64,000 bases of DNA from Allium sativum (lineage: Eukaryota > Streptophyta > Magnoliopsida > Asparagales > Amaryllidaceae). Under the pieces are notes generated by a model, which did no database searches, was not told the DNA's origin, and saw only the letters and a program-made list of their open reading frames with translations. Position numbers and translations under genes: made by a program. Each line of letters opens with the position of its first letter. The stretch's first letter is position 1. Shown here piece by piece: positions 25,296 to 37,860 of the stretch. The stretch spans positions 572,802,577-572,866,576 of the forward strand of contig CM060915.1 of NCBI GenBank assembly GCA_030737875.1, given 5' to 3'.

Positions 25296-25985
25296 CTATT
25301 GGTTTCCCGCATGCTCCCAATAGTGCTCTACTAGCTCTTCTCGTAATTCTGGATGAGCTTGTGGATCTCGGACCTTATCTAGTCGTTGCAAGTATTCTGC
25401 AAATGTATTTGGGTCCTTAAAAGGTTTTTTTTCCTAAACTCTACTGCATGTCCGGGTAGTTTCGAAGCTGGAGTTTTTATCCTCTTCGTTTTTCTTCAAT
25501 AATCATATTATGTAAAATAATACAATAATACATGATATCAGCTGTAGCTAATTTATCGTGGTAGTTTGCTTCCTTTCATAGTATATGAACCCTACCTTGG
25601 AGTACTCGAAATGCTCGTTCAACATCTTTCCTCAAACTCCCTTGTTGTTTTATGCACAAGGATTCTTTTGCATTGTTTGGCCTTTTGTACGCTTGCACTA
25701 GCATTTTCCAAATCGGATAAATTCCATCTACAAGATAATAACCAACATAATGATCCTTGTCTCCAATTTTGTAGTTGCACGGAGGTGAAAGGTCATTGTA
25801 CAAATTGTTAAATAAATATGACTGCCGTAATACATTAATATTGTTTAGAGAACCAAGAACGCCAAAAATGCATGTCATATGTAAAGGTCAAACGAAGCAA
25901 TAGCTTATAACACCATCGTAGCATTTTTGCAATGAACTCTGTATTGCTATTGTAATGCCACTGGACAGTTTTTCCATGTCCAGTG
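25296..25985 (-). pseudogene. PIF/Harbinger (HARBI1-like) transposase, C-terminal half
   Basis: Read leftward from 25985, the frame begins HWTWKNCPVA, the conserved block after the first catalytic Asp region. It continues through a stop-containing stretch to FGVLGSLNNINVLRQSYLF, VGYYLVDGIYPIWKMLVQAY, SLRKDVERAFRVLQGR, ADIMYYCIILHNMIIEEKR and ELREELVEHYWEHAGNQ, stopping at 25296-25298. DDE_Tnp_4-type domain order is kept. Several stops and a frameshift near 25875 make it a pseudogene. The N-terminal half lies at 60408-61000, separated by the insertion of element A. Confidence 0.85.
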
Positions 25986-28889
25986 TGTAACAACCCGAAA
26001 AATCAGAACCAATTTAAAATTTTTATTTTGGCAGTTTTAATGAATTTTGAATATTCAGAATGATTTATTTTAAATAATAATGACAAAAAATTTATTTTGA
26101 ATAGAATTAGAATGTATTTATTTATTTAAATCGAATTTCGAATATAAATATTTATTTTAATTATAAAAAGAATTGAAAAAGACGCGGTAGTTTGAAAATT
26201 CGATTTCAAATTTCAAATGAGTGTACATGATACAAAATAAATCGGATTTTAGTGAAATTAGAAATATTAGAATCTATTTGAAAATATCTTTCCTACGAAT
26301 CCCAAAAATCCAAATATCATAGTGGGAATAAAAAGTTATGTCCAACTGAAAATTCAGAATAGTCGTTATGGAAATATAGCCCTTAAAAATAGCAATTTTG
26401 AAAACGACCTCCGTTTTTGACGAAACCACTTTTTTTTGAACCAGAATGTCAAATTATTCCTAGATTCAAATTTTCATAATTTTTGGGATCAATATGCAAG
26501 CGTGGCGAATTTAAACGCGTTTGACCAATTTCAGTTGAATTAAATTGACTGGAAAATAACCGTTTTTCAAACGGTCTCCAAATTTGATGAAACTAGTTTT
26601 ATTAGGACCGTATCGTCAATACAAAGCTAGAAATAATTTTTCTGTAACTTTTGGAGTCAGTATGTGGCCCCGATAAATTAAAATGTACGTTTGAAATTAA
26701 AATATAAGGATTTATATTTTAAATTTAATGGAAACTGATCGTAACAGTCGAATTTGCTTACAAGACATATGCCATTGCGTTCAGAATAGGGGTATTTATC
26801 TAGAGGTGATAGTCGTTGGGATTTGTTTGGAGTTCGGATATAAAAATCAACTTTATTAAAATAAAATATTATTATATATATAACGTTATAATCTCCAATC
26901 AATTTCCCCAATTAAAACCCGCTTACAAAAAACGAGATCGAGCCATTCTCCTTCACCGTTGACCACCGGTTCCAACTTCTCCGGCCGCCTAACGTCGCCG
27001 CCGTTACCACCGATCAAGTCGGCTTCCCCTCCTCTACTCGAACACCACCTCAATCCCCAACTCGTGCCTCATCAAAAACATCCCCCGCCAGCGCTCCAAT
27101 GGGCCCCCGCTGACACTGGAGAGACCCACTTCCCCCCTAGGCACACCAGTATGACTACTCCCCCTTCCAATTCAAACAGCACAACCCTAGAAAATCAAGA
27201 CTGCGTTGGAAGCACGATGAAGAACGCTACGCATAGGAAATAAATTCGAACCATTCAGAAATAAAGAATGGAGGAGTGGATCCCAAAGGTGAGAACTTCT
27301 CACTTTAATATTATTTTCTAGTTAAAATATATACTAGGATGCAGACGGTGCTTAGCATCACCTGACACCCGTCGTCCACAAACCGCGGACAACTTGTTTG
27401 ATTTGATTGTGATGTAGAATGGAATAAATAAAATATTCATGTATTGAATAAAATATTTTAATGTTAAAAATATGATTTTTAACATGTATATGAATAGAAT
27501 AAATATTCATTTACAAACTGAACGGTTTGTTTATGTACACTTATTTACCTGATATTGATTGGGATGATAAATTTTACACATCGCCCAATTGCACAAATAA
27601 TATTTAGTATTTGTTGGTTGAGACCCCACACGAGTATTGGGATGATATTTGATGTACACTAATCCCAATTGTTTAGTGGTATGTCGATCGTTTTGTTGAC
27701 AGACTGTGTAAGCGTGAATTAAATATATTTAATGCTTATGCAGTTATGTAGTTCACTCTGGATGATGGTTGATTGTTTATCATTGATGTTCTAGACATGC
27801 GTTGTATGAAATCCATATAATCAACATTATACGGTAATTTATTGTGTCTGATTCTAGTTCAGAAAGAGAGAATATTTTAAAATAATATTCAGTCGAAGAT
27901 CAAAATATGATTTTGATGTCCGATTTGGGATGGGCACGAAAATATTTAAATATATAAAGCCGTGTTGAAATATCGATTACTGAATTATGATTAGAACGCC
28001 ATTTTTGACGTGAACGATAATTATATCGATTTTATTCATTTTTATAATGAATATCGAAAAGGAAGTGATTTCAAAATATAATTTTTGAAAATATTATCAT
28101 TTATATATTAATGATATGGAATATTCAATTTTGATTTGAAATTGAATATGAAGTTGAAATCGTTTTGAAAACGAATTTAAAACGATTTATAAAATACGTC
28201 TTAAATAGAAATATATATATTATATATATTATATATATTTAATGGCCTGAATAGAACGCGCCGCGCCGCGGTAGTTCGCGAGTTTTGACTATTGACTTCA
28301 AATTGACATTACGGGAGATCCGATCGTCGGATTCTCCTAAAACTGGGACCGTTGGGTTCGTATCGAAAAGAGTTTTTCAGCGAGTATAAGAAATTTGAAA
28401 TCTAACGGTTGGATTTGGAATTATATCCAAATCAAATTTGGAAAAGGTTGTTGTAAGTGCAGTTCGATGGCCGTTTATGGAAATCGACAATACGGGCCTT
28501 GATAAAATTATTAAAAATAACAATAATTTGTCTAAAATTATAATAAATGATTTGGAAAGAATTGGGATGAAAAATCCCATATTTGAAAAGATAAAATTAT
28601 ATTTTTATCGAAATGAACTAGTTATTAACTAGAATTATAATCCAGTTATTTTTAAATAAATAATTTTGATTTTAAATGGTTTTAAAAATAACCAGAATTT
28701 CCAATATATGAATTGGAATGGATTTGAATCGAAATTATCTTCGGAATATTTCGATATTGGATTCCGTGATTAAACGGACATTGTGGAGGAATTTGGAAGA
28801 TATATATATATCGTTATTCCCAATACGATATTTGTCGGTCTCAGAATTTGATGTTGAATCAGAGCCTTGTACTTAATATCAAATTGGAT

Positions 28890-29790
28890 TTTGGTTTTGT
28901 CGTGAATGATGTCTTCATTAACACTATTCTTAAACCCAGTTGAGAAAAGATATAAATCTTTTCATTAAGATTTGATGAAGTTTACCAATTAATTAACATT
29001 TAATTGGAATTAAATTGAAATTGGTTTTTGTGTTTATCGTGAACGGTGTTTAAATAACACTTGTTCTTTAACCCGATTAACAATGGAATGAGATTTTGGG
29101 TTTGTCGTGAATGGTATCTTTAATAATACTGTTCTTAAACCTAATGGAGTTAAGAAAATTTGAAACTAACTAGAGATTAGCTAAGTTGAATGGTTTCCTG
29201 GGTATTGATCTAATGTTGGTTTCAACCTTCGGATTAATACTTAGGGAATTGTTCTCTTACTGAATTATGGTTAGAGACTGATGGGATGGAGTCTTCAATA
29301 ACACTGTTCTTAAACCCCATGTGAAAAGAATAAATCTTTTAATTAAGATGTAGAGAAGAATTACCAATTAATTAACATATAATTGGATTTGAAATGGAAT
29401 GTGAATTGGGTTTATTGTGAACTGTTTTTTTAACGACATTCGTTCTTTAACCCGATTTATAGTGAAATGAGATTTGGAACTTATAAATCTTTTTATTAAA
29501 GATTTAGTGGAGATTTTCCAAAGTAAAGTTTTCCAATTTAAAATATTGGAATGGAATGGAAATCGATTTGATAATAATCGAAGTGAGTTCCTGTGGAGGA
29601 AGACTATTAATATATATGGAATTTAAAAGGCTTTGTCGTTATTCCATTTATATTATTAGTTGGATACTGAAATTGATATCGATTATATATTGATTTGTTT
29701 TTTTGTGAAGATTCCATAATTAATGTAATGTGATTTTGGGTTTATCGTGAACTATGTTTTAAATGACATTAGTTCTTTAACCCAGTTAAA
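28890..29790 (+). repeat. Dispersed six-copy repeat in the element A LTR
   Basis: About six diverged copies of a ~50-bp unit start near 28892, 29022, 29096, 29270, 29405 and 29726. Each begins with a GGGTTTATCGTGAAC-like block and ends TTCTTTAACCC or TTCTTAAACCC, so the ends are short inverted repeats. The corresponding place in the B LTRs (about 46465-46520 and 54735-54790) has one copy. Confidence 0.6.
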
Positions 29791-30439
29791 GATAAGATTA
29801 GTTTCTTAACTTTGAAAAATCATTAAGTAATGATTTTTGAAAATTAAAACTAAACTAGAGTTTTAATGAATCTTTAATTAGATTGGAATGTGAATCCGAT
29901 AACTAAAATTATAAAATTCAAGAAATTTGGGAAATGATCGAGAGTGGAGTATTACCAGTTTTGCTCCAAGCGATAGCTAAATCATTAATTAGATTTGAAC
30001 GTGAAATGGTAATTAATTTTACCGATAACACCGTGGTGCTAAATATGAAGTATTACCAGTTTTACTTCATGGGATGAATAGGTTGGGACTGGGAAATTAA
30101 ACAAATGATCACTGCAGTAAGGATCGCTAATCCTGACTAGTTTGGACAAACCATAATTTGGTTTGAATTGATATCCAAAGGAAGATTAAAGAATAAATTT
30201 AAAGAATTTATCTTTGATAAAACTAATGGGAACCTTTCCCAAAGTATAAAAATATTTGAATAAAAGAATATTCTAAATTGGAATGAGGCGTATGTTGTGT
30301 TTATATAGCACTTGTTTATTATATACCCGAGTTATTCAGAAAGACCGGGTATATCCCTTTCTGAATAACTGAATCAGCGATGAGTCGACGATGAAGATGG
30401 TAGTTGAAGACCGGAGGTCTTCACATCGTTTGGATGATT

Positions 30440-30444
30440 ACTGA
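30440..30444 (+). repeat. Target-site duplication of element B, left
   Basis: ACTGA here matches ACTGA at 58874-58878, directly outside both ends of element B. Confidence 0.85.
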
Positions 30445-32056
30445 TGACACGACCCAAACTTCCCCGTGAAGGAAAGCACAGATGGCGTTGAGGACAAGAC
30501 AAATCGGAACGCAGACGGAAGAACATTTCATTGTATATTACAACATTTCCATCAGATACAAGAATATACAGAGTATAAATGAATAAAATACATTCGATGA
30601 ATATCAGAGATTAGAAATAAATTACAAAACAGCAGAAAAATAATACAAAGCACAACTGAAAGTGATACACGGATACAGAGCTTTCCGAGCATCGTTCCAG
30701 CTGTAAATCAGGATCCTGTGAACATAAATCTGCAAAACCAAAACTACTAGCTGCCCGTGTCGAAAATAGGGGCACCCAGAGTTTAGTTTAAAACAATAAA
30801 CTCCAGGTCAGTCATGTGACTGGTGTGAGAACTAAAACAGTTATTAATCTTTATTTTAAAGTTCGATAAATCAAGGGACCACGCCGTATAACACGGAACG
30901 GGTTTCCTTCCAAGAATACTAGTGCATAAAACAAACAGCGCAATGCTATATAAATAAAAATGAAGCTATTATAAGACCCAGGTCCCATCACACAATGCAA
31001 CGCAAGCCGGAGGATAGGGTTTTTACCTTATAATAGCCAAAGAATGCTTGATACGTTTAAAACACATTATTTGATACTATAATAAGTGTATAGTGGCAAA
31101 ACAATTTCAATCATAAATATCAATCATAGGCGGCATGAATGACCCATACCACTATGTCGCCATACTAGGTTCTACAAATAAAACCGCACTATCACGTATT
31201 GGAAATTGGATTCCATCATGAGTCGAGGCAAGAGGCAAGCTCCTCTCCGATTCGAGACACTCTAGCAAATGTCCCAGGACCCCACTTTGATCCTTGGAAT
31301 CGGCTGGGCCGGCCCTCTCTTACTTTTGAGGATTAGTTATTCCTGAACACACGTTTCCCGGTCCTTACAGACCTATATCCGAGGCGCCTCATATCCAACA
31401 ACCACACAGGTGAAAAGTATATAAATGTCAGGGCTGGTAGGTCACTGACACCACCCTAGCTAGAAAGAAACGTCGTGCCCTCCCAGTGGTCCGTCTCCCA
31501 TTTTTGACTCATACCGAGGGGTGAGGCTCGCGAATTCACGTTATACACAAACTACGCCACATAGGCTGTGCTTTGATCATCAACCACAAGACTTTGCTTT
31601 TCAACAGAAGCCCTAATCTATTTCCACTTACGCGTGCCACACTGGCAATTCACTCCATGCGACTGATGTCCATCGATATACAACCTCTGAGCTCGTACGT
31701 CTCAGAGAAGGGCGTTAAGCAAGAGAATAAATTCTCCACCGCCAAACAGATGTATATTTAATAGAGATCAATCAACACAGAATAAAATCCAATGTCAGAC
31801 ACACAATCCATTTACAAGTTCGCTCTGGGTCTGAACGAAACCGGAGGCACTTTCCTCGCATATCCATCCATCTCCAAGTACGTCTGGACGATCACCAACT
31901 GTTTCCTTCATCCTGGGTGTACAGCTCAATCGAGATCATCAGTAATCACCCAAACGATGTGAAGACTTTCGGTCTTCAACCACCGTCTTCATCCTTGACA
32001 TCTCGTCGAATCGGTTATTCAGAATGGGTATAAACCCGGCCTTTCTGAATAACCCA
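30445..32056 (-). repeat. 3' LTR of element B, distal part
   Basis: This is the 1.6-kb terminal part (LTR 3' end). It corresponds to 52646-54255 of the intact 5' LTR and carries the same short unconserved frames. The Tat element follows at 32057 after GAATAACCCA. Confidence 0.88.
32052..32056 (+). repeat. Target-site duplication of the Tat element, left
   Basis: ACCCA here is repeated at 45983-45987. The uninterrupted site AATAACCCACGTATATG is present in the other B LTR at about 54249-54265, which confirms the insertion. Confidence 0.95.
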
Positions 32057-32974
32057 TGTTAGCCTACTTTGTGAACTAGGCAACACAAAGTCTAGATATC
32101 AGACATTGAAGAGCATTTTTAATTAGAAGACTTCGGTTCGGATCGGGGAAGACACTACAGCCTAGATCGGACAACTGCAATTGTTCGGGTCGGGTCAGAG
32201 CAACGTATCGGTTCGGGTTGGATAAAATCTTCTGTTCGGATCGGTGAACTGTTGCTGAGGAAATTGGTAAGGCATAGCTATTCGGATCGGAGGGCAATAT
32301 AATCTCAATTAGATCGGAAAGCCACCTGGTTGCCACGGAAATAGATCGGAGTGAAGCGGAGCAGATTAAAGAAGAGAGAGCGTTGCTTCCAAGCCAATCC
32401 GGGTCGGATCGGGTATCCCGATCCGAACCCCTTATATGTGTGTCTCCGACCCGAGCCCATTTTCCATATCATTCTCCAGCAAAAGCGCCTAGATATCCGG
32501 ATCGGCTATGACCAGTTCCTACCCATAACGTTCATTACTCTGATGCGTTGTCAACACAATAATTCATCCGAACCCGAAGCTAATGGGATGGACGACACGT
32601 GGCTCCGATCCGGATCGGGTTTTGAGCAAATTCACACCTATAAATACCCCGTCTGGAGACAAAGAAAAGGATCTTTTTTGGGCATTTCGAGAATTCAACC
32701 ACCTCCATAGTCCGAACTCCAACACTCCCGGAGAATCCAAATCATCTTTCATTATTTGTTTTAGTCAATTGAGTGAATATAAGTGAGTTGTGAGAGAGAT
32801 CAAGTGAGTATTTCATTGTATTTGCAACTGAATCATTGAATATAGTAAAATATAAGTGGACGTGGCATTTCTTCGCCGAACCACTATAAATCTTGTGTGT
32901 TCATTTTTATTTTTATCTCATTTCATTTTTGCTTTTAATCAATTTGGGTGTTAGAACCACTTTTTGGTCTAACA
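32057..32974 (+). repeat. 5' LTR of the Tat element
   Basis: This 918-bp LTR runs from TGTTAGCCTAC to GGTCTAACA. It is rich in CGGATCGG, GGTTCGGGT and the complements CCGATCCG and ACCCGAACC. About thirteen clusters lie between 32127 and 32625. Confidence 0.95.
32596..32646 (+). promoter_or_regulatory. LTR promoter of the Tat element: G-box and TATA box
   Basis: A G-box CACGTG (32596-32601) lies about 40 bp upstream of TATAAATA (32639-32646). The same pair is at 45603-45608 and 45646-45653 in the 3' LTR. A CCGATCCGGATCGGGT palindrome sits between them. Transcription of the element probably starts shortly after the TATA box. Confidence 0.6.
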
Positions 32975-32995
32975 TTTTGGTGCTTTCACTGAGAA
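32975..32995 (+). other. Primer binding site region of the Tat element
   Basis: TTTTGGTGCTTTCACTGAGA directly follows the 5' LTR. TGGTGCTTTCA next to the LTR is typical for Tat-type elements. I cannot assign the priming tRNA with confidence. Confidence 0.55.
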
Positions 32996-33117
32996 TCCTC
33001 ATCTAAATTCTTTATTTTTCGGGATTTCTTTCTACCTTTTGAACCGTTAAGTTCAAAGAAGTTAATCCTTAAGTTTCTCCGCTCTTTTATATTTGTTGAA
33101 GTGATTGTCAACGAATC

Positions 33118-35100
33118 ATGGCCAAAGGAAAAGGCAAAGAAGTTCAATCTGGTCGAGGAAATAGAGCTGGCGAAGATCAGCAAAATGCGGTTGTAACAAG
33201 GTCTCGGGGGTAGAGTTCAGCAGCAGGAAGAACCAATGCAGGAAATCCGAGCCGCCAACAGGGGGAGAGCTCCGATCCGATCCGGGTAGGAGATTCTGAA
33301 GCAGTGCATTCCCCCAATCTGAACCGACCCGAGCAGCTTGCCACGTACCGATCCGAACAGGCCCCCCAGCTCCGAACCGACCCGACCTCCTACCTCCGAT
33401 CCGACCCGATGCTTGGTGAAGCTGGAACCTCTACTCGAGTCCCTACGAATGCTCCAATTCCAGCCACCAGGGTTAGTGATCAAGTCAATCCATCTGCGCC
33501 CATCACTCAAGGATATTTCTCGCGCTTACTTGACATGCTTGAGAGCACAAGGGAGGCTATGAAAGTTCACGAGCGCACTAATCTCATGATGCAGGAAAAT
33601 ATGAGGCTCATGAGTCGGGAGATTAGTGAACTCTGTCGACAGAGAACTCCATCACTGGTTCGTCACACACCAGTGGATCAATCTTCATCTTCCGAGGAAG
33701 AGCGGCCCCGTGAACGAAGGCCGCTCGAACGACCTCAGAACGTGGAGCAGCTGACATTTGGATCTTTGGGATCTCGTGAGGATATTGCACAAGCGCTAGG
33801 AAACAATGACCCCACTCGGGGGCAAAGACTCCAGTCCCCTCCTCCCGAGATCGACCGGGAGCGCAGGGAACGGAATCGAGCAGAGGCAGCTCGAAGAAGA
33901 AGGGCATCTCCTGAACAAGAGCCCAGAAGGAACTCGGATACTAGGGCCAGGGAACCCGAGCGGCCCCTAACTAATGCTGATGTGCAGGCAATGGTTTGCC
34001 AGATCATGTCCGAGAGCCGTAACTATACAAATGAAGATTATGGCATTGAGCGAAGCCATACTCCCTTCACCGACGATATCCTTGACTTCCAATTTCCCCG
34101 ATGCTTTAACTTGCCACAGATGGACAAATACAACGGAAGGACTGATCCGGGACAGCATTTGATGTGATACTCGTGGCTCATGAATGCTGCTGCTGCCCCT
34201 GATGAAGTGAAGTGCAAAGCATTCCCAATCTACTTAGAAGATGTGGCGCTGTTCTGGTTTACCGGACTTCCTCCTCGTTCGATTTCGAATTACAAGGAAC
34301 TAAGCGAGCGTTTCATGAACCAGTTCCGACTCCATGCCCGAAAGTCCAAAAGTGTTATTGAATTATCGAGAATCAAGCAGGCACCAGGAGAGTCTTTGAG
34401 GGCATATCTTGACCGTTTTAACCAAGCTGTGACCGAGGTCAGTGACCCGCATGAGCCCACTATTCTGATGGCATTGAAGGAAGGAGTCGATCCTGAATCT
34501 GAGTTTGGAGACTACCTTTCTGGGAAAACACCCTCCACAAGGGAGATATTATACGAAAAAGCCGATATTTATCTAAGGCGAGAGGAGGCCAGGGCAAACC
34601 GAAAGAGAAAGTCTGAGACGGCTTCAAAGGAGAATGTGCAGAGTAATATCGCCGTGAAGCAGTCTGGGGAAAGTTCTGGCAAGGTTGAAGTAAATGTAGG
34701 AAACAAGTGTGGAAACAGCAATGCTGGAAGCGGGGGTAACAACAACAATAACCGTAATCCGAACGGTAACAGAAGAAACAGAAATAGGGGAAGTGATCCT
34801 AACAAAAGACCCCGATTCCAGAACTACGAGAATTATACACCATTGAACGACACCCTGGAAAATATTTACCTGGATACGTACAATGTGTTACAGTACAAAA
34901 GACCGCCACCTCGTGATTCGACCGAGAAAGAAATGGCGACAGGGAAATTTTGTTTGTTTCATGGAACTCACGGGCATTCAACCAATGAATGTCGGCGTTT
35001 GAGGGATGTGATTGAGAAGCTGCTGCGTGAAGGGAAGTTGGATGAATACAAGGTTGCCCCGAGGGACAGGGGGCAAGGAGAACAGGCTCCAAAACAGATT
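33118..35100 (+). pseudogene. gag: Tat gag, broken by two in-frame stops
   Basis: The start is ATG 33118 (MAKGKGKEVQSG), the first ATG in the frame used by the rest of gag-pol. An in-frame TAG at 33211 and TGA at 34165 interrupt it. Bases 33270-33410 encode a Pro/Arg-rich stretch because the CCGATCCG/GACCCGA motif runs through the coding sequence. The capsid-like retrotrans_gag domain is at ~34100-34570 (AFPIYLEDVALFWFTGLPPR, RFMNQFRLHARKSKS). A basic Asn-rich region follows at 34700-34800. The zinc knuckle CLFHGTHGHSTNEC is at 34951-34992. Gag forms the particle and packages the RNA. The stops prevent full-length product unless there is readthrough. Confidence 0.85.
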
Positions 35101-35844
35101 CTACCTGCTCCCAAGCCTACAGCGCAGCAGAAAGGTAAAGGAATTGTTATCAACTCCATAGTAGGCAGACCTCACCTGACAATCCGAAGTTTCAGATCAA
35201 TGGATCAATATGTAAATGCTGCCAAGCATCTAGACGTGAATGAAGGTGATGATTTGGAAGATATCACCCCCATAAAACAACAGAAGACCATGTTTGACGA
35301 CGTGGTATTTCGCAGCCGAGACAATACTGGGATCCAATCACCCACCGATGATCCGTTGGTTATTACTACCACCATTGGGCCGGCCTTGGTCCATAAGGTA
35401 TTAGTAGACAACGGAAGTTCCGTTAATATTTTGTTCAAGAAGTCATTTGATCAGATGAAGCTTGAATCTGAAGATTTGAAGCCATGTGAAGGATGGATCA
35501 GAGGCTTCAACGAGGCGTCGACAGCCCCCATGGGATACATAGAGTTGCCCGTGACCCTGGGGCAAGGAGAACGTAGAAGAGTGCGGATGCTTCAGTTCGT
35601 AGTATTGGACGTAGATTCGCCTTATAATGCATTTTTGGGGAGACCTTCCCTTGCTGAATTCAGGGTTTGTATCGCCCCTTGGTGCTTGGTACTTAAGTTC
35701 CCAACCGAAGCCGGAACTGGAGTAATGAGAGGGGATCAAGTTTCCGGACGGGCCTGCTACGTGGCCGAATTAAAGATGTTGATGAAAGGACTTAACGTTG
35801 AGGGTAAAGATGCCTCGTCTCCCTCAAAGGGGGGCTCGGCATAG
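35101..35844 (+). pseudogene. Tat aspartic protease region
   Basis: This continues the gag frame. The active-site motif is VDNGSSVNILF at 35404-35436, the usual D-N-G-S form of Tat-lineage proteases. The fold continues to FVVLDVDSPYNAFLGRPSL near 35597-35653. It cleaves the polyprotein. The frame stops at TAG 35842-35844, and the same frame continues directly into RT. Confidence 0.85.
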
Positions 35845-37416
35845 CAATTAGAGAGATTGACCCCAAAGGAGTTGCCCAAAGGAACGCCCGAAGACCTGGA
35901 TCCCAGAAAAGACGAGGAACCAGAGGCTAGGAATGCAACTCCTAATGAAGCGACAGTGGAAATTCCCATTGATAAAGATGATCCGACAAAAGTTTTGAAA
36001 ATTGGTTCTCAATTGGATCCACGTCGAGCTAAAGAACTAACGGACTTCTTGAAGGCAAACTTAGATGTGTTTGCCTGGACCCATGCTGACATGTGTGGGA
36101 TATCGCCATCCATTATAAGTCACAAATTGAATGTAAATCCGAAGCATCCGCCTGTGAAGCAAAAGAGACGCATGCTGGGCCCAGAGAGGTCGGCTGCTCT
36201 CAAAGAGGAAGTAGAGAAGTTGAAGCGGAATGGATTTATTCGAGATTCGACATATCCCGACTGGATATCGAATCCCGTCTTAGTAAAGAAGCCAAACGGA
36301 AAGTGGCGGACTTGCATTAACTTTTCAGATTTAAACAAAGCTTGCCCGAAAGATAGTTTCCCACTTCCCAGGATTGACCAGCTTGTAGACTCGACAGCAG
36401 GTCATGAACTTCTCTCTTTCATGGACGCATATTCTGGATACAACCAAATTCCTATGCACGTACCAGACCAAGAACATACGAGCTTCATTACGAATTTGGG
36501 ATTATATTGTTATGTTGTAATGCCATTCGGATTGAAAAACGCTGGAGCTACTTATCAGCGCTTGGTGAACAGAATGTTTTATAATCAAATAGGGAAAACT
36601 ATGGAAGTTTATGTGGATGATATGCTTGTCAAATCGAAGCAGTCCTCCAGCCATACGCAAGACTTGGCGGAAATGTTTGGTATCCTGCGAAAGTACCGGA
36701 TGAAATTGAATCCTCTGAAATGCTCATTTGGAGTGGCATCGGGAAAGTTCCTTGGCTTCATTGTGAGTTCCCGAGGAATTGAAATCAACCCTAGCCAGAT
36801 AGCAGCGATTAGAAATATCGAAGAGCCGAGGAGAATTAAAGACGTCCAAAGTCTTGCAGGGAAAGTAGCGGCGCTGAGTAGATTCATCTCCAAAGCCACA
36901 GACAAATGTGTTCCGTTTTTTGATTTGATTAAAAGAGGAAAGAAGAACTTCGAGTGGACTCCAGACTGTGTTGAGGCCTTTCGAAATTTATTGGAACTGC
37001 TAGAGAAACCGCCGATTTTATCAAAGCCCATAGATCACGAAGAATTGTTTGTTTATTTGGCAGTCTCGGCTCACGCCGTCAGCACAGCCCTGGTTCGAGA
37101 AGAAGACAAAATACAAAGGCCAGTGTATTATGTAAGCAAGAAATTAGCAGCGGCAGAGCGCAACTACCCAAAAATTGAGAAGCTCGCTTACAGCCTCTTG
37201 ATCGCATCCCGAAAACTTCGTCACTATTTCCAAGCTCATCCAATAACCATATACACCGACCAGCCCTTAAGGCAGGTGTTGCAAAGACCCGAAGCATCGG
37301 GAAGGTTGATCAAATGGAACATAGAACTAAGTCAGTTTGATTTGAATTTTCAACCACGAAAGTCAATCAGGGGGCAAGCTCTAGCAGACATTATTGTGGA
37401 GTTCACCATTCCATAG
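35845..37416 (+). pseudogene. pol: Tat reverse transcriptase and first RNase H
   Basis: RT motifs are in order: KRNGFIRDSTYPDWISNPVL (36226-36285), WRTCINFSDLNKACPKDSFP, LLSFMDAYSGYNQIPM (36408-36455), VVMPFGLKNAGATYQR, and catalytic YVDDMLVKS (36610-36636). RNase H follows: YVSKKLAAAERNYPKIEKLA and ITIYTDQPLRQVL, ending in SIRGQALADIIVEF. The stretch is open for 519 codons from 35857 and ends at TAG 37414-37416 in the frame that continues into the second RNase H. The RT core has no visible lesion. Confidence 0.9.
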
Positions 37417-37860
37417 GATGAAGTAGTCGATGACAGAGTGGTTAAGTCTGAGGATGAGTTAAAGATAGATCCGTGGAAATTATATACAGATGGAGCCAAG
37501 AACGACCGAAGGTCCGGAGCTGGAATCGTCTTAGTCACTCCCGAAGGACGGTCGTTATATCCCTGCGATTAGAATTTTCGGCGACTAATAATGACTCTGA
37601 ATATGAAGCCCTGATTGCCGGGCTGAAGCTTGCTAAAGACCTCGGAGTAAAAATGTTAGATATGTTCTGTGATTCTAAAATTGTTGTTTGCGAAGTGCGA
37701 GAGGAGTTTGTGGCTCGAGGACCTCGACTTATCGCCTACCTCAAGAAAGTGAGAGAGCTATTGAATAGCTTAGAGCGGTACAAAATAGCACACATTCCCA
37801 GAGTTGAAAACCAGAAAGCGGATAGACTGGCAAAGCTGGCTAGTTCTGACAATCCAGAAG
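37417..37860 (+). pseudogene. Second (Tat-specific) RNase H domain
   Basis: KLYTDGAKNDRRSGAGIVLV (Asp at 37489-37491) starts in the gag-pol frame. A one-base deletion near 37560-37572 then moves the frame, and FSATNNDSEYEALIAGLKLA, MFCDSKIVV and HIPRVENQKADRLAKLAS follow. All four acidic motif regions of an archaeal/plant-type RNase H are recognisable. A second RNase H after the normal one is characteristic of Tat-lineage elements. The frameshift breaks the pol product here. Confidence 0.85.

Larger units (their letters stand above)
25986..30444 (+). repeat. Giant 5' LTR of element A, first part
   Basis: The LTR starts TGTAACAACCCGAA in the transposase gene and is interrupted after 30444 by element B. 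The rest is 58879-60339, so the intact LTR was about 5.9 kb. It has a TATA-like stretch near 26873-26884, then a GC-rich leader (26930-27240) and a donor-like AAAGGTGAGAAC at 27286-27297. A sixfold repeat lies at 28.9-29.8 kb. It is a diverged relative of the B LTR (shared blocks such as GGATGCAGACGGTGCTTAGC near 27341). I see no conserved protein. Confidence 0.8.

Noticed and set aside
26959..27243. A 94-codon Pro/Ser/Thr-rich frame in the GC-rich leader of element A
   Set aside because: It sits at the right place for a leader exon, but the B and element 2 leaders encode no similar protein. I treat it as leader sequence.
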